A stretch of DNA of 37,120 nucleotides from Chloroflexota bacterium (GTDB lineage Bacteria > Chloroflexota > Dehalococcoidia > UBA2979), in NCBI GenBank assembly GCA_947446155.1, contig CANFFZ010000005.1, positions 1 through 37,120 on the forward strand, given 5' to 3'. Position 1 is the stretch's first letter, and each line of letters starts with the position of its first letter. Below, one piece after another: positions 16,921-24,796 of this stretch. A model generated the notes under the pieces. It saw only the letters and a program-made list of their open reading frames with translations. It searched no databases and was not told where the DNA came from. Made by a program: the position numbers and the translations under genes.

Positions 16921-17946
16921 CTAGCGTCTGGGGGCGGGGCCAATCGTGACACCCGGCGACCAGCGCGACAGGCCACGGATGCGCAGGTCCTCGGACGGCT
17001 GTTCGTTCTCAATCGCCTCAAGCGTCACAGTGGCGATCCGCCGTCCGAGTTCGAATGAGTCGACATCAATCGCCGCGGGATGCTCCGACTGCGCGACGGC
17101 ACCGAAGCGAGAGTCGGTGAAACTGACGACCGAGACATCTTCAGGCACTCGCTTGCCAAGCGCCCGGACTGACGCGATCACCTCGCCGACCTCGCTATAG
17201 CCGGCCATGATCACCGTCGGCGGCTCCTCCGAGGCAAGTTCAGACGCCACGACCTCGCGCAGTGTCTGACCACTTTCGCGTGACGTACGGCGGCGCAGGC
17301 GCATCCCGACCGCCTCGGCGGCCTGGTCGATGTAGTTACGCCGGAGATTCGGTGGCACCCAGAGAACTCCATGCGCGATGACGGTGAGCTGCGTGTGGCC
17401 CATCCCCGCGAGCGCGGACATGGCCTCGGCAATGCCGGCGGAGGTGTCTGCCGACACGACGGTCAGCCCCGGCTCCCCTGGCTCCCAGCGGATCCCCACG
17501 GCGGGGACGCCCGCCCGTGCGAACGGCGCGAGGTGGGCGGAAAGGTCGCCGCGCGGCCAGATCAGCACTAGGGCATCGACCCGTTGGCCGTAGAAGTGGC
17601 GGAACAGCGATGCGTATCGTGCCTTGTCCCCGCGCGCGCTGGTCACAGCGAGTGAGTACCGCGCCTCGTGTGCGGCCGCGCCCATGCCATCGATCATGTC
17701 GAGGGAGACGGGGCTGCTCAGGCGATGGAACAGGACCCCCAGCGTCATCGTCCGCGCCATGCGCAGTCCGCGCGCCGCCTCATTCGGCCGGTAGCCGAGC
17801 GACTCGACCGCCTCCTGCACACGACGTTCGAGGTCGCCGCGAACACGACGCGCGCCGGTCAGCGCGCGGGACGCGGTGCTGACGGAGACGCCCGCTTCGT
17901 TCGCAACATCGAGGAGGGTGACGGGACGGGGACGGTCAGTGGCCAT
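16921..17946 (-). CDS. LacI family transcriptional regulator
   Basis: A 341-residue LacI/GalR-type repressor. The N-terminal helix-turn-helix begins at VTLLDVANEAGVSVSTAS and is followed by the hinge helix (GYRPNEAARGLR). A periplasmic-binding-protein-like effector domain then starts at TLGVLF. The effector is unknown; sugars or other small carbon sources are usual. The frame is open to a GTG at 17991, but I prefer ATG 17946, which gives the family-typical short lead. TATGGT sits six bases before it and ATGACC 17 bases further up, so it is probably leaderless. It follows the CaiB-type gene on the same strand and may control that gene or itself. Confidence 0.88.
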   Translation of the reverse strand: MATDRPRPVTLLDVANEAGVSVSTASRALTGARRVRGDLERRVQEAVESLGYRPNEAARGLRMARTMTLGVLFHRLSSPVSLDMIDGMGAAAHEARYSLAVTSARGDKARYASLFRHFYGQRVDALVLIWPRGDLSAHLAPFARAGVPAVGIRWEPGEPGLTVVSADTSAGIAEAMSALAGMGHTQLTVIAHGVLWVPPNLRRNYIDQAAEAVGMRLRRRTSRESGQTLREVVASELASEEPPTVIMAGYSEVGEVIASVRALGKRVPEDVSVVSFTDSRFGAVAQSEHPAAIDVDSFELGRRIATVTLEAIENEQPSEDLRIRGLSRWSPGVTIGPAPRR

Positions 17947-17952
17947 GCGAAA

Positions 17953-17992
17953 ACCATATCGCACGAGCGGCGCAGGGTCATCGTGTGACACG
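17953..17992 (-). promoter_or_regulatory. Probable leaderless promoter and palindrome upstream of the lacI-type gene
   Basis: On the minus strand ATGACC (17976-17981) and TATGGT (17953-17958) form a -35/-10 pair with 17-base spacing, six bases before ATG 17946. Just upstream lies the palindrome CGTGT-G-ACACG (17982-17992), a possible autoregulatory operator. The -35 matches the consensus at four of six bases. Confidence 0.42.
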
Positions 17993-18004
17993 GTCAGTGG
18001 CTAG

Positions 18005-19210
18005 TCACACGTTCCGAGTAGCACCGGACTCTCGTAGCGCCTCGATTTCGGGCCAGGTGAATCCGGCATCCAGCAGGACAGCCTCCGTGTGCTGCCCCAG
18101 TTCTGGCCCGCCACCCTGGACTCGTGAGGGTGTTCCGCTCATCCGGACGGCTGGCCCGGGCACTCGCATCCGACCGAGACTGGGCGTTTCGATCTCCTGG
18201 AGGTAGCCATTCGCCCAGAATTGGGGGTGCTCTGCCAGCCCGGCGTAGTCCAGCACGGGAGCGTTCGGCACATCGGCCGCCGTGATGCGCTCCAGCCAGT
18301 ACACCGAGGGCTGCGTGCGGAACTGCCCCTCGAAGGCTTCCACCAGCGCCAATTTGTTCGCCTCGCGGTCGAATGGCCCCCGGAAGCGGGCGTCCTCGCG
18401 CAGGTCGGGCCGTTCGAGGGCATCGCATAGGCGCTCCCAGAACGCCTGCGTGTTCGCCGCGATCGCGACGTACCGGCCGTCTGCGCACTCGTAGTGGGTG
18501 TATGTCGCTGCGCGCCGCTCCTCGAAGCCCCGCTGTTCGCCGGTGCGGAGGAAGCGCGTGATCGGCATCGCCTGTACCGCCGTCATCGCGCTGATGAGCG
18601 ATACGTCTACGTGCTGGCCGATGCCGTCGCGGCCTCGCACCACGAGAGCGCACGCGACACCGTACGCGAGCAGCATCGCGCCGATCTGATCGGCGAACCC
18701 GCCGATGAGTGCATGCGGGACCTGTCCCGGCCCCCCGCCCTGCTCCACCATCACCCCGGATAGCGCCTGCCCCACGTGGTCGTATCCCGGCCGCTCCGCC
18801 CAGGGCCCGTTCCGCCCCCACGAAGATCCCGAGGCCAGGATGATGTCTGCGCGCAACGCTCGTAGGACCTCATAGCCGAGGCCCCAGCGCTCCATGATCC
18901 CAGGCCGGAAATTCTCGACGACCACATCGAAGTGCGGCACCAGGCGTCTCACCGCCTCACGCGCTGCCTCGATCCGCAGGTCGAGGGTGACCGACTGCTT
19001 ACCGCGGTTGTGCGCCTCGAAGTACGCCGAGAAGCCGTCGGGGCCTAGTCCGTTGGCACGGCCTGGCTCGCCGCCGGGCTCCTCCACCTTCACGACCTCA
19101 GCGCCCATGTCGGAGAGCAGTACCGTCGCGTATGGCCCCTGCTGATACCGCGTGAAGTCGAGCACACGGATACCCGTCAGCGCGCCATGCTCCGTCGCGT
19201 CATCCGTCAT
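18005..19210 (-). CDS. CaiB/BaiF-family (type III) CoA-transferase
   Basis: A 401-residue family III CoA-transferase. It transfers CoA between a carboxylate and an acyl-CoA through an aspartyl intermediate, working as an interlocked dimer. Motifs: GIRVLDFTRYQQGP near the N-terminus, MGAEVVKVEEPGGEPGR, the catalytic Asp144 in RPGYDHVGQALSG, and a C-terminal domain with APVLDYAGLAEHPQF. GGAGGG eight bases upstream supports ATG 19210. A -10-like TACACT at 19235-19240 (minus) would give a short leader. It diverges from the thiolase-like/DUF35 pair, suggesting a shared acyl-CoA pathway. Substrate (formyl, carnitine, bile acid, succinyl and so on) is not predictable. Confidence 0.92.
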   Translation of the reverse strand: MTDDATEHGALTGIRVLDFTRYQQGPYATVLLSDMGAEVVKVEEPGGEPGRANGLGPDGFSAYFEAHNRGKQSVTLDLRIEAAREAVRRLVPHFDVVVENFRPGIMERWGLGYEVLRALRADIILASGSSWGRNGPWAERPGYDHVGQALSGVMVEQGGGPGQVPHALIGGFADQIGAMLLAYGVACALVVRGRDGIGQHVDVSLISAMTAVQAMPITRFLRTGEQRGFEERRAATYTHYECADGRYVAIAANTQAFWERLCDALERPDLREDARFRGPFDREANKLALVEAFEGQFRTQPSVYWLERITAADVPNAPVLDYAGLAEHPQFWANGYLQEIETPSLGRMRVPGPAVRMSGTPSRVQGGGPELGQHTEAVLLDAGFTWPEIEALRESGATRNV

Positions 19211-19277
19211 CGCGTCACCCTCCGCACGAGGGCGAGTGTACCGCCTTCGTCCGAGCGCTCATCGCCGTCCCAGCGGA

Positions 19278-19283
19278 TACAAT
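19278..19283 (+). promoter_or_regulatory. -10 element of probable leaderless promoter for the thiolase-like gene
   Basis: TACAAT ends eight bases before ATG 19292. No Shine-Dalgarno motif fits in between, and no good -35 is visible. Confidence 0.42.
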
Positions 19284-19291
19284 CCGCCGCT

Positions 19292-20422
19292 ATGAACACC
19301 CTTCGAAACCGCGTTGCGATCGCCGGAGTCGGCGAGACCGAGTACTCGCGCGCCTCTGGGCGCAGCGAGGCTCGCCTCTCCCTCGAGGCGATCCTGCAAG
19401 CACTCGATGATGCGGGGCTCACGCCACAGGACGTCGATGGCCTCATGCGCTGGTCTGTCGACACGACCAGCGAGGCCGAGATCGCCTCGAACCTCGGCGT
19501 GAAGGACCTCGCCTGGTTTGGCGAGGTGAACCAGGCCGGCAATGTGGGTGCCGCGCTCGTCGCCCACGCCTCGGCGGCGATCGCGACCGGCCTCGCGCAG
19601 TGCATCGTGATCTATCGAGGGGTGAACGGCCGCTCCGGACGCCGGTACGGACGTGGCGAGGTCACCGGCCGTCGAGGACAGGGCGCAGCCGCGTTCACGG
19701 AGCCCTTCGGACTCCTGACGCCGCAGCACCAACTCGCGATGGTTGCGCGCCGCCGCATGCACGAGTTCGGCACGACCAGTCGCCAGTTCGGCTGGGTCGC
19801 CGTGAGCGAACGCGAACATGCCAACCGCAACCCGCGCGCGACGTTCTACGAGACACCCCTCACGATCGACGACCACCAGAACGGTCGGTTCATCGTCGAT
19901 CCATTCCGCCTGAACGACTGCTGTCTGGAGACGGACGGCGGTGGCGCGCTCGTCCTCGTCAGCACCGATCGCGCACGTGACCTGAAGAAGCCGCCCGCCC
20001 TCGTCCGCGCTGCCGCGCAGGCCGGCCCCGGCGACCGAGGCGTCGTCGACACGGCCGCCGTCAGCCTCGGCCCTCGGCTGTGGGCGCAGGCCGGCGTCGC
20101 GCCCGATGAGATCGATGTCGCGCAGATCTATGACCACTTCGCGCCCTACGTGATCTTCGCGCTGGAGGACTACGGCTTCGTCGCGCGCGGCGAAGGCGGC
20201 CCCTTCGTCGAAGCCGGCGGCATCCGCTGGGATGGCGGGATGCTGCCCGTGAATACCTCTGGCGGCCACCTCAGCGAGGCCTACCTGCAGGGGATGAACC
20301 AACTGATCGAGTGCGTCCGTCAGGTCCGAGGCGAGTCCACCTCGCAGGTCGCGGACGCGCACCTCTCGTTCTGCGACACCGGCATCGGTACGGGTGCGGT
20401 GATCCTGGAGCGCGACGCATGA
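19292..20422 (+). CDS. Thiolase-fold lipid-transfer-type protein, probably lacking the nucleophilic Cys
   Basis: A 376-residue thiolase-superfamily protein of the SCPx/Ltp group. It begins NRVAIAGVGETEYSR, a standard thiolase first strand. Where catalytic thiolases carry the nucleophilic Cys, this protein reads VNQAGNVGAALVAHASAAI, with no Cys. The C-terminal half has QIYDHFAPYVIFALEDYGF and NTSGGHLSEAYLQG. This pattern resembles Ltp2-like proteins, which act as retro-aldolases on acyl-CoA side chains together with a DUF35 partner, rather than as thiolases. The next gene encodes that DUF35 partner and overlaps by four bases (ATGA). The frame is open to 19187, but ATG 19292 is the homologous start. 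TACAAT eight bases before it and no Shine-Dalgarno sequence suggest a nearly leaderless mRNA. Confidence 0.85.
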   Translation: MNTLRNRVAIAGVGETEYSRASGRSEARLSLEAILQALDDAGLTPQDVDGLMRWSVDTTSEAEIASNLGVKDLAWFGEVNQAGNVGAALVAHASAAIATGLAQCIVIYRGVNGRSGRRYGRGEVTGRRGQGAAAFTEPFGLLTPQHQLAMVARRRMHEFGTTSRQFGWVAVSEREHANRNPRATFYETPLTIDDHQNGRFIVDPFRLNDCCLETDGGGALVLVSTDRARDLKKPPALVRAAAQAGPGDRGVVDTAAVSLGPRLWAQAGVAPDEIDVAQIYDHFAPYVIFALEDYGFVARGEGGPFVEAGGIRWDGGMLPVNTSGGHLSEAYLQGMNQLIECVRQVRGESTSQVADAHLSFCDTGIGTGAVILERDA

Positions 20423-20829
20423 GCGCACGACCCGGCTTCCCGCTCCCCGTCCCGTCCGAGGACTCCGCACCGTTCTGGGAGTTCCTCCAGCAGGGCGAAC
20501 TGCGTCTCCAGCGCTGCCTCGACTGCGCCACGCTTGCGCACCCGCCTCGATTGATGTGTGCGAAGTGCGGCTCGTTCGAGCGCGAGTGGGCGCCGGTGAG
20601 CGGTCGCGGCACGGTCTACTCGTACGTGGTCACGCGCCAGGCCGTGCATCCCTCGTTCGAGGGCCACACCCCCTACGCGACCGTCATCGTCGAACTCGCC
20701 GAGGGCCCCCACCTCACGAGCAACCTCGTCGATGTCGCCGTAGACGACATCGAAATCGGGATGCCCGTGGAAGTCATGCTCGTCGCCGTGAGCGACGAGG
20801 TGACTCTGCCGCTCTTCCGTCGGGCCTGA
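20419..20829 (+). CDS. Zn-ribbon/OB-fold (DUF35) protein, partner of the thiolase-like protein
   Basis: A 136-residue DUF35 protein: a rubredoxin-like zinc ribbon with CLDC and CAKC (about residues 33-49), followed by an OB-fold domain containing GRGTVYSYVVTRQAVHP and TPYATVIVELAEGP. In known pairs (ChsH2 C-terminal domain with Ltp2; archaeal thiolase/HMG-CoA synthase complexes) such proteins bind CoA and complete the partner's active site. The four-base overlap with the upstream gene implies coupled translation and an equimolar complex. The frame is open upstream, but ATG 20419 is the family-consistent start. Confidence 0.9.
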   Translation: MSARPGFPLPVPSEDSAPFWEFLQQGELRLQRCLDCATLAHPPRLMCAKCGSFEREWAPVSGRGTVYSYVVTRQAVHPSFEGHTPYATVIVELAEGPHLTSNLVDVAVDDIEIGMPVEVMLVAVSDEVTLPLFRRA

Positions 20830-20855
20830 GCCAGTCCAGGCGCGCTGCGCCGATC

Positions 20856-21611
20856 CTAGTGCGGTGGTACCACCGACAGGCGACCCTCGACGTGGTGCTT
20901 CGCGATGAGGCTGGCCACGAAGCCCGAGGCCTTCGCCTCTTCCACGAACGTACGCAGGAACGCCGCACCAGCGGCGTTGGGCTTCGCGGTGCCGACGGCC
21001 TGCTGCACCACGGAGAAGTGTCCATCCAACACACGTGCGCCTGGAAGGCGCTTGACGTCCTCGATCAGCCCGGGACGTAGGGCTGCGATCGCCTCAAGGC
21101 CGTCATCGACGAATCGCGTGAAGACCGCTTCTGCACTGTCGAGACGCACGAGGGTCGCGTGTTTAATGTTGCGCTCGAGCCAGAGGCCGTACGCGCTGCG
21201 CGGCGTCACGGCGATGCGGACGCCAGCGCGGTCGACATCGTCGACAGTCAGGAGCGGCGAACCGGCGGGCACGAGGTAAGTCGCCTCGATCTCGGCGTAC
21301 GCCGCGGTGAACTCGATCTTCTCGGCGCGTTGCGGCTCCGCGCCGATCAGTCCGATGTCCCACACGTTCGTACCTACGGCATCGCCCAGTTCACCCGGCG
21401 ACTTGAACGGCACGAGTTTCAGCGGGACACCGAGGCGCGCAGCGATGGCCCTCGCCATATCGGGCGAGACACCGTCCGGGTCGCCGTCCGGCGTGCGGCC
21501 GGTGACCAGCAAGAAGTTCCCCATATTGACGCCCGCCCGCAGCACCCCGGTGGGTGCGAGTTGGGCTTTCGCCTCGTCGGACAGCGGGAGGTTCGCGAAG
21601 TGCTTCGTCAT
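20856..21611 (-). CDS. Family-3 solute-binding protein without a signal peptide
   Basis: A 251-residue SBP_bac_3-like protein, the fold used for amino-acid ABC transport. Motifs are GVLRAGVNMGNFLL, GVSPDMARAIAARLG, WDIGLIGAEPQRAEKIEFTA and RIAVTPRSAYGLWL. The N-terminus (MTKHFANLPLSDEAKAQL) is polar: there is no signal peptide or lipobox, and no cryptic one upstream because the mRNA appears leaderless, with TACACT (21618-21623, minus) six bases before ATG 21611. There is no transporter gene beside it. It may therefore be a cytoplasmic small-molecule sensor or a cyclohexadienyl-dehydratase-like enzyme. Ligand unknown. Confidence 0.8.
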   Translation of the reverse strand: MTKHFANLPLSDEAKAQLAPTGVLRAGVNMGNFLLVTGRTPDGDPDGVSPDMARAIAARLGVPLKLVPFKSPGELGDAVGTNVWDIGLIGAEPQRAEKIEFTAAYAEIEATYLVPAGSPLLTVDDVDRAGVRIAVTPRSAYGLWLERNIKHATLVRLDSAEAVFTRFVDDGLEAIAALRPGLIEDVKRLPGARVLDGHFSVVQQAVGTAKPNAAGAAFLRTFVEEAKASGFVASLIAKHHVEGRLSVVPPH

Positions 21612-21617
21612 CGCAGG

Positions 21618-21623
21618 AGTGTA
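21618..21623 (-). promoter_or_regulatory. -10 element of probable leaderless promoter for the solute-binding-fold gene
   Basis: TACACT on the minus strand ends six bases before ATG 21611, and no ribosome binding site is present. Confidence 0.42.
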
Positions 21624-21653
21624 CGGCGCGGCGTCGAGTCCAAGTCCAAGGAC

Positions 21654-22430
21654 CTACGGGATGCGCTTCGCGATCACGACGTCACGGTCGAGGTACTCCC
21701 CGAACCCGCTGCTGTCGTACACGATGCGCCCGCCGCAGGTGAACATCGTCAGCCACTCCTCGCCCTTCGGGCGGTTCGAGGGCCAGAGGATCTCCGCCAT
21801 GGGCATCTTGTCCACGTCGTAGCGCACATTGCTGAAGACCCGATACCGGAAGTTCCGGCCATCGCTCATCACGACCGTGATCTCGTCGCCGTTCTTCGCG
21901 TTTGCGAGCTGGTAGAACGGGCCCTGGAAGTGGTTCCAGGTCTCGTGAGCAGAGAAGATGGAGTTGCCGCCGGCGCCAGGCTTGTCGAAGTCCGGGTAGA
22001 AGCCGACCGCGTACTCGCCGTCGCGAGGGGATTCCATCTCGTTGTTGACGATGTGGTCGACCTCGACGTAGTGGTCGACGCCGAGGTTCGTCGCGACGAC
22101 GCGCGCGATGCCGGCGCTGTTCGCTGGCGGCGCGCTGGCGCGGGCCGGCGGCGGCGGGAAATACGCCTTGCCAGAGGCGGCGGCAATCGCAGGGGTCGCG
22201 GCGTTCGGTGTGCCAACGGTCGTCGGGATGGGCTTCGGCGTCTCGGTCGCGATCGGCGTGGCCGAAGGCGTTAACGACGCCGCAGCGACCGTCAAGGTGG
22301 ACTCCGCCGTCGGTGTCGCTTCGGGATTGTCGTCGCCCGAGCAGGCCACGACTGCCCCGAAGATGAGGACGACGCTGACCAGGGCGCTCGTGCGCACGCG
22401 AAGCGCGACTCGCTTCGATCGATCGGTCAT
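21654..22430 (-). CDS. Sortase-family protein with a lipoprotein-type N-terminus
   Basis: A 258-residue protein whose C-terminal domain (about residues 105-258) matches sortase transpeptidases. The catalytic set is His162 (FSAHETW), Cys232 (LTMFTCGG) and Arg249 (YLDRDVV). The N-terminus has Lys/Arg, a hydrophobic stretch and VVAC with Cys30 as a possible lipidation site. A Thr/Pro/Ala-rich linker of about 70 residues follows. The start is ATG 22430, with AAGGGGAC upstream; the frame is open to 22523. Sortases cut LPxTG-like motifs and link proteins to cell-wall or pilin amines. I see no sortase substrate gene nearby, so its target and class are uncertain. Anchoring by lipid instead of a plain helix would be unusual, and the stretch may simply act as a membrane anchor. 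Confidence 0.82.
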   Translation of the reverse strand: MTDRSKRVALRVRTSALVSVVLIFGAVVACSGDDNPEATPTAESTLTVAAASLTPSATPIATETPKPIPTTVGTPNAATPAIAAASGKAYFPPPPARASAPPANSAGIARVVATNLGVDHYVEVDHIVNNEMESPRDGEYAVGFYPDFDKPGAGGNSIFSAHETWNHFQGPFYQLANAKNGDEITVVMSDGRNFRYRVFSNVRYDVDKMPMAEILWPSNRPKGEEWLTMFTCGGRIVYDSSGFGEYLDRDVVIAKRIP

Positions 22431-22535
22431 CGTCAAGTCAGTCCCCTTGGTGCCCCGCCCCCGCATCGCAGTGTACGACGCGCAAACGTGGGGTTCGAGG
22501 CACTTCGAAGATTTGAGCCCCACGGGCTCGATACC

Positions 22536-24085
22536 CTACGGCCGATACGGGTTCGGCGACGGTCCGAGCTGCGAGCGAAGGATCATCTGCGCCTCCTCCA
22601 CAAACTCACAGAGAAGCGGTCGCGTGTCGCGAGGATCGATGATGTCCTGCCCGGTCGCTTCGGCCGTCCGGAACGGCGAGGCCACCGAGTTCAGCCGCGC
22701 CTCGATCTCCATCCGCTTCGCCTCGGGGTCTGGCGCAGACTCGATCTCGCGACGGTAGGCCGCCGACGCCCCACCCTCGATGTGCATCGAGCCCCAGCGG
22801 GCTGACGGCCAGGCGTAGCGGCGGAACATCCCGCTCGGGCGGTGCTGGCACTGGCCGGCCACGCCGTACAACTGCCCGGTCACCACCGTCGCCCACGGCA
22901 TCCGGCTCTCGCAAGTCGCAATCACGAGGCGCGCCCCCGCCCGCTCGATCCCGCGCATCTCCGACTCGAGGCCCACCATGAAGCCGGGCTCGTCCGCGAG
23001 CGAGATCAGCGGGAGGTGGAACGTGTCGCACAACTGGATGAAACGGATCACCTTGTCGCCCGCGGTCACATCGGTGGCCCCGCCAAACGCGATGTTGTTC
23101 GCCATGATGCCGACCGGGTAGCCGTTCAGCCTCGCGAGACCCGTGATCCGTGCGCGCCCATAGGTTGGCGCGATCTCGAAGAACGAGTCGCGGTCGACGA
23201 CCGCGTCGATCACGCGATGCCCGTCGTACCCGCGCTTTCGGTCACGCGGGATGATCGACAGCAGCGACTCCTCACGGCGGTCGACCGGATCGTGCGGTTC
23301 GGCGCGCGGCGCCATCTCCCAGACGTTCGAGGGCAGGTACGAGAGGAAGCGCCGGATCATCTCGAACACCTCGGCCTCGCTGTTCGCGAGGTTGTCGATG
23401 ACGCCGCTGACGCGCGTGTGCATCTCCCAGCCGCCCAGCGTCTCCTTGTCCACGTCGTAGCCGAGGGCCGCCTTCACGACGGGCGGTCCTCCCGGGAACA
23501 ACTGACTCGTGTCCTTAACCATCAGGTTGAAATGGGACATGCAGGCGTTCACCGCCGGCAGCCCGGCTACCGATCCGAGGACGGCGGACACCATCGGTAC
23601 CGCACGCAGGAGCAGCACGTCGGTCGCCGATCCAGCGTTGCCATCTGGCAGATAGGTGCGCCCCATCTCATCGAACGTCCGCACGCTACCGCCGGCCGCG
23701 TCCAGCAGCCGCACGTACGGCACGCGCCATTCGACGGCACGGCGGTTCGCCGAAGGCTCCGTACCCATCCCCCCGGAACCACCGCCGGACCCACCTCGGA
23801 CCGTGAAGTCGCCACCCGTCACCACGACCTTGCGGCCATCGAGGGTGCAGAAGCCATCGACCGCCGCGCGCGGCGTGAGGCTGGCGAGCGCACCGTCCTC
23901 GTACGTGGCGTTGCCCATCAGCCCCATGAACTGGCGGAAGGAGCCAGGGTCGGCGAGCGCGTCGATGCGCTCGCGGACGGTCAGTTTCCGTTGGCGTGCT
24001 GCCGCGCCACACCCTCCGGCCCGCCCATCTGCGCGGCCATCGCGCGACGCCGTTCGAGTTCGTCCACCTCTGGCTGCCAGGTCAT
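22536..24085 (-). pseudogene. Acyl-CoA carboxylase carboxyltransferase subunit with an N-terminal frameshift
   Basis: The long frame ending at 22536 encodes the carboxyltransferase fold of the PccB/MmdA type. It starts at KLTVRERIDALADPGSF and shows a Gly-rich GGSGGGSGGMG, GGADV-like FGGATDVTAGD, and LADEPGFMVG. The first 34 residues (MTWQPEVDELERRR to QHANG) lie in a different frame from ATG 24085, preceded by AAGGGAG and a good promoter. The switch is at TTT 23985-23987 (AAA in the mRNA sense); one more A would give HANG-KLTVRERI and a 516-residue protein, the usual size. This subunit would transfer carboxyl from biotin to an acyl-CoA. No biotin carboxylase gene adjoins it. Either a consensus error or an inactivated gene; an internal start would lose the first conserved helix. 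Confidence 0.82.
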
Positions 24086-24126
24086 CTGCGGTCTCCCTTG
24101 CCTGCCTCAGTGGTCGAAGCGAGCCG

Positions 24127-24155
24127 ATGGTACGCCGGCCACGCAGGCCCGCCAA
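24127..24155 (-). promoter_or_regulatory. Promoter of the carboxyltransferase gene
   Basis: On the minus strand TTGGCG (24150-24155) and TACCAT (24127-24132) are 17 bases apart, leaving a leader of about 35 bases that contains the AAGGGAG ribosome binding site. This supports 24085 as the true start. Confidence 0.5.
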
Positions 24156-24263
24156 AGCCTCACGCAGCCGGGAGTGAGTGCTCCCCGCACCCTCCGTCAG
24201 TGTTCTCCCCGAGGCGGCTGTCGCCCTTCAGGGGCAATCTGAGGAGGCCCCGAAGGACATTCC

Positions 24264-24731
24264 ATGCCCGACCGTCGTCCGATCCTCGCCTCACTCCTCG
24301 CGGCAGCGCTCGTCGTTGGTAGCGTCGGTGGCGTAGCTGCGCAGATGCCGCCCTACACCGCCTACGGGGTGGGCCTGCAGTCCACCGACACCGTCACCGC
24401 GACCATCGAGGGCATCGAATGCGGGAGCGCCAGGGTGAGCGGCGCCGGCAACTGGAAGATCAGCATCCCCGTCGACGCTCCCTGCCATCCGAAGGACGGC
24501 GCGACCATCCATTTCGCCGTAAACGGCAAGGAGCACGCGGCAACCGCCCGCTGGTCCGGTGGTGGAGCACCACTCAACCCGCGCGTCGGCGTTGCCCTCG
24601 GCGCTGCGACCGCGACACCGTCAGCGACCACAACACCGAAGGCCACCGTGACGCCCACGCAGAGGCCGACCCCGAAGGCCACACTCAAGCCTGCCGCGAA
24701 GAAGTCGCCGACGCGTCCCGCGTTCCGCTAG
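24264..24731 (+). CDS. Small secreted protein with Thr/Pro/Lys-rich tail
   Basis: A 155-residue protein with a Sec signal peptide (basic MPDRRP, hydrophobic core, likely cleavage after GGVAA near residue 26). A small domain of about 80 residues follows with two Cys that may form a disulfide (ECGSARV and DAPCHPKD) and beta-like strands (TVTATIEGIECG, NWKISIPVD, IHFAVNGKEHAATARW). The C-terminal 45 residues are a low-complexity Thr/Pro/Lys tail (KATVTPTQRPTPKATLKP). The small domain looks like a carboxypeptidase-regulatory or Big-type strand fold, but I cannot assign it. AAGGAC seven bases upstream fixes ATG 24264. Function unknown. Confidence 0.68.
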   Translation: MPDRRPILASLLAAALVVGSVGGVAAQMPPYTAYGVGLQSTDTVTATIEGIECGSARVSGAGNWKISIPVDAPCHPKDGATIHFAVNGKEHAATARWSGGGAPLNPRVGVALGAATATPSATTTPKATVTPTQRPTPKATLKPAAKKSPTRPAFR

Positions 24732-24796
24732 CAGCCTCCCCGCGTAGCCTCGGATACTCTGCCTCCGCGTCGATCGACGCGGGACAGGGGCACAAC

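Noticed and set aside
22536..24155. The carboxyltransferase starting at 24155 in its own frame
   Set aside because: The extra N-terminal residues have no similarity to the family; the family N-terminus is in another frame from ATG 24085 with a proper promoter and ribosome binding site.
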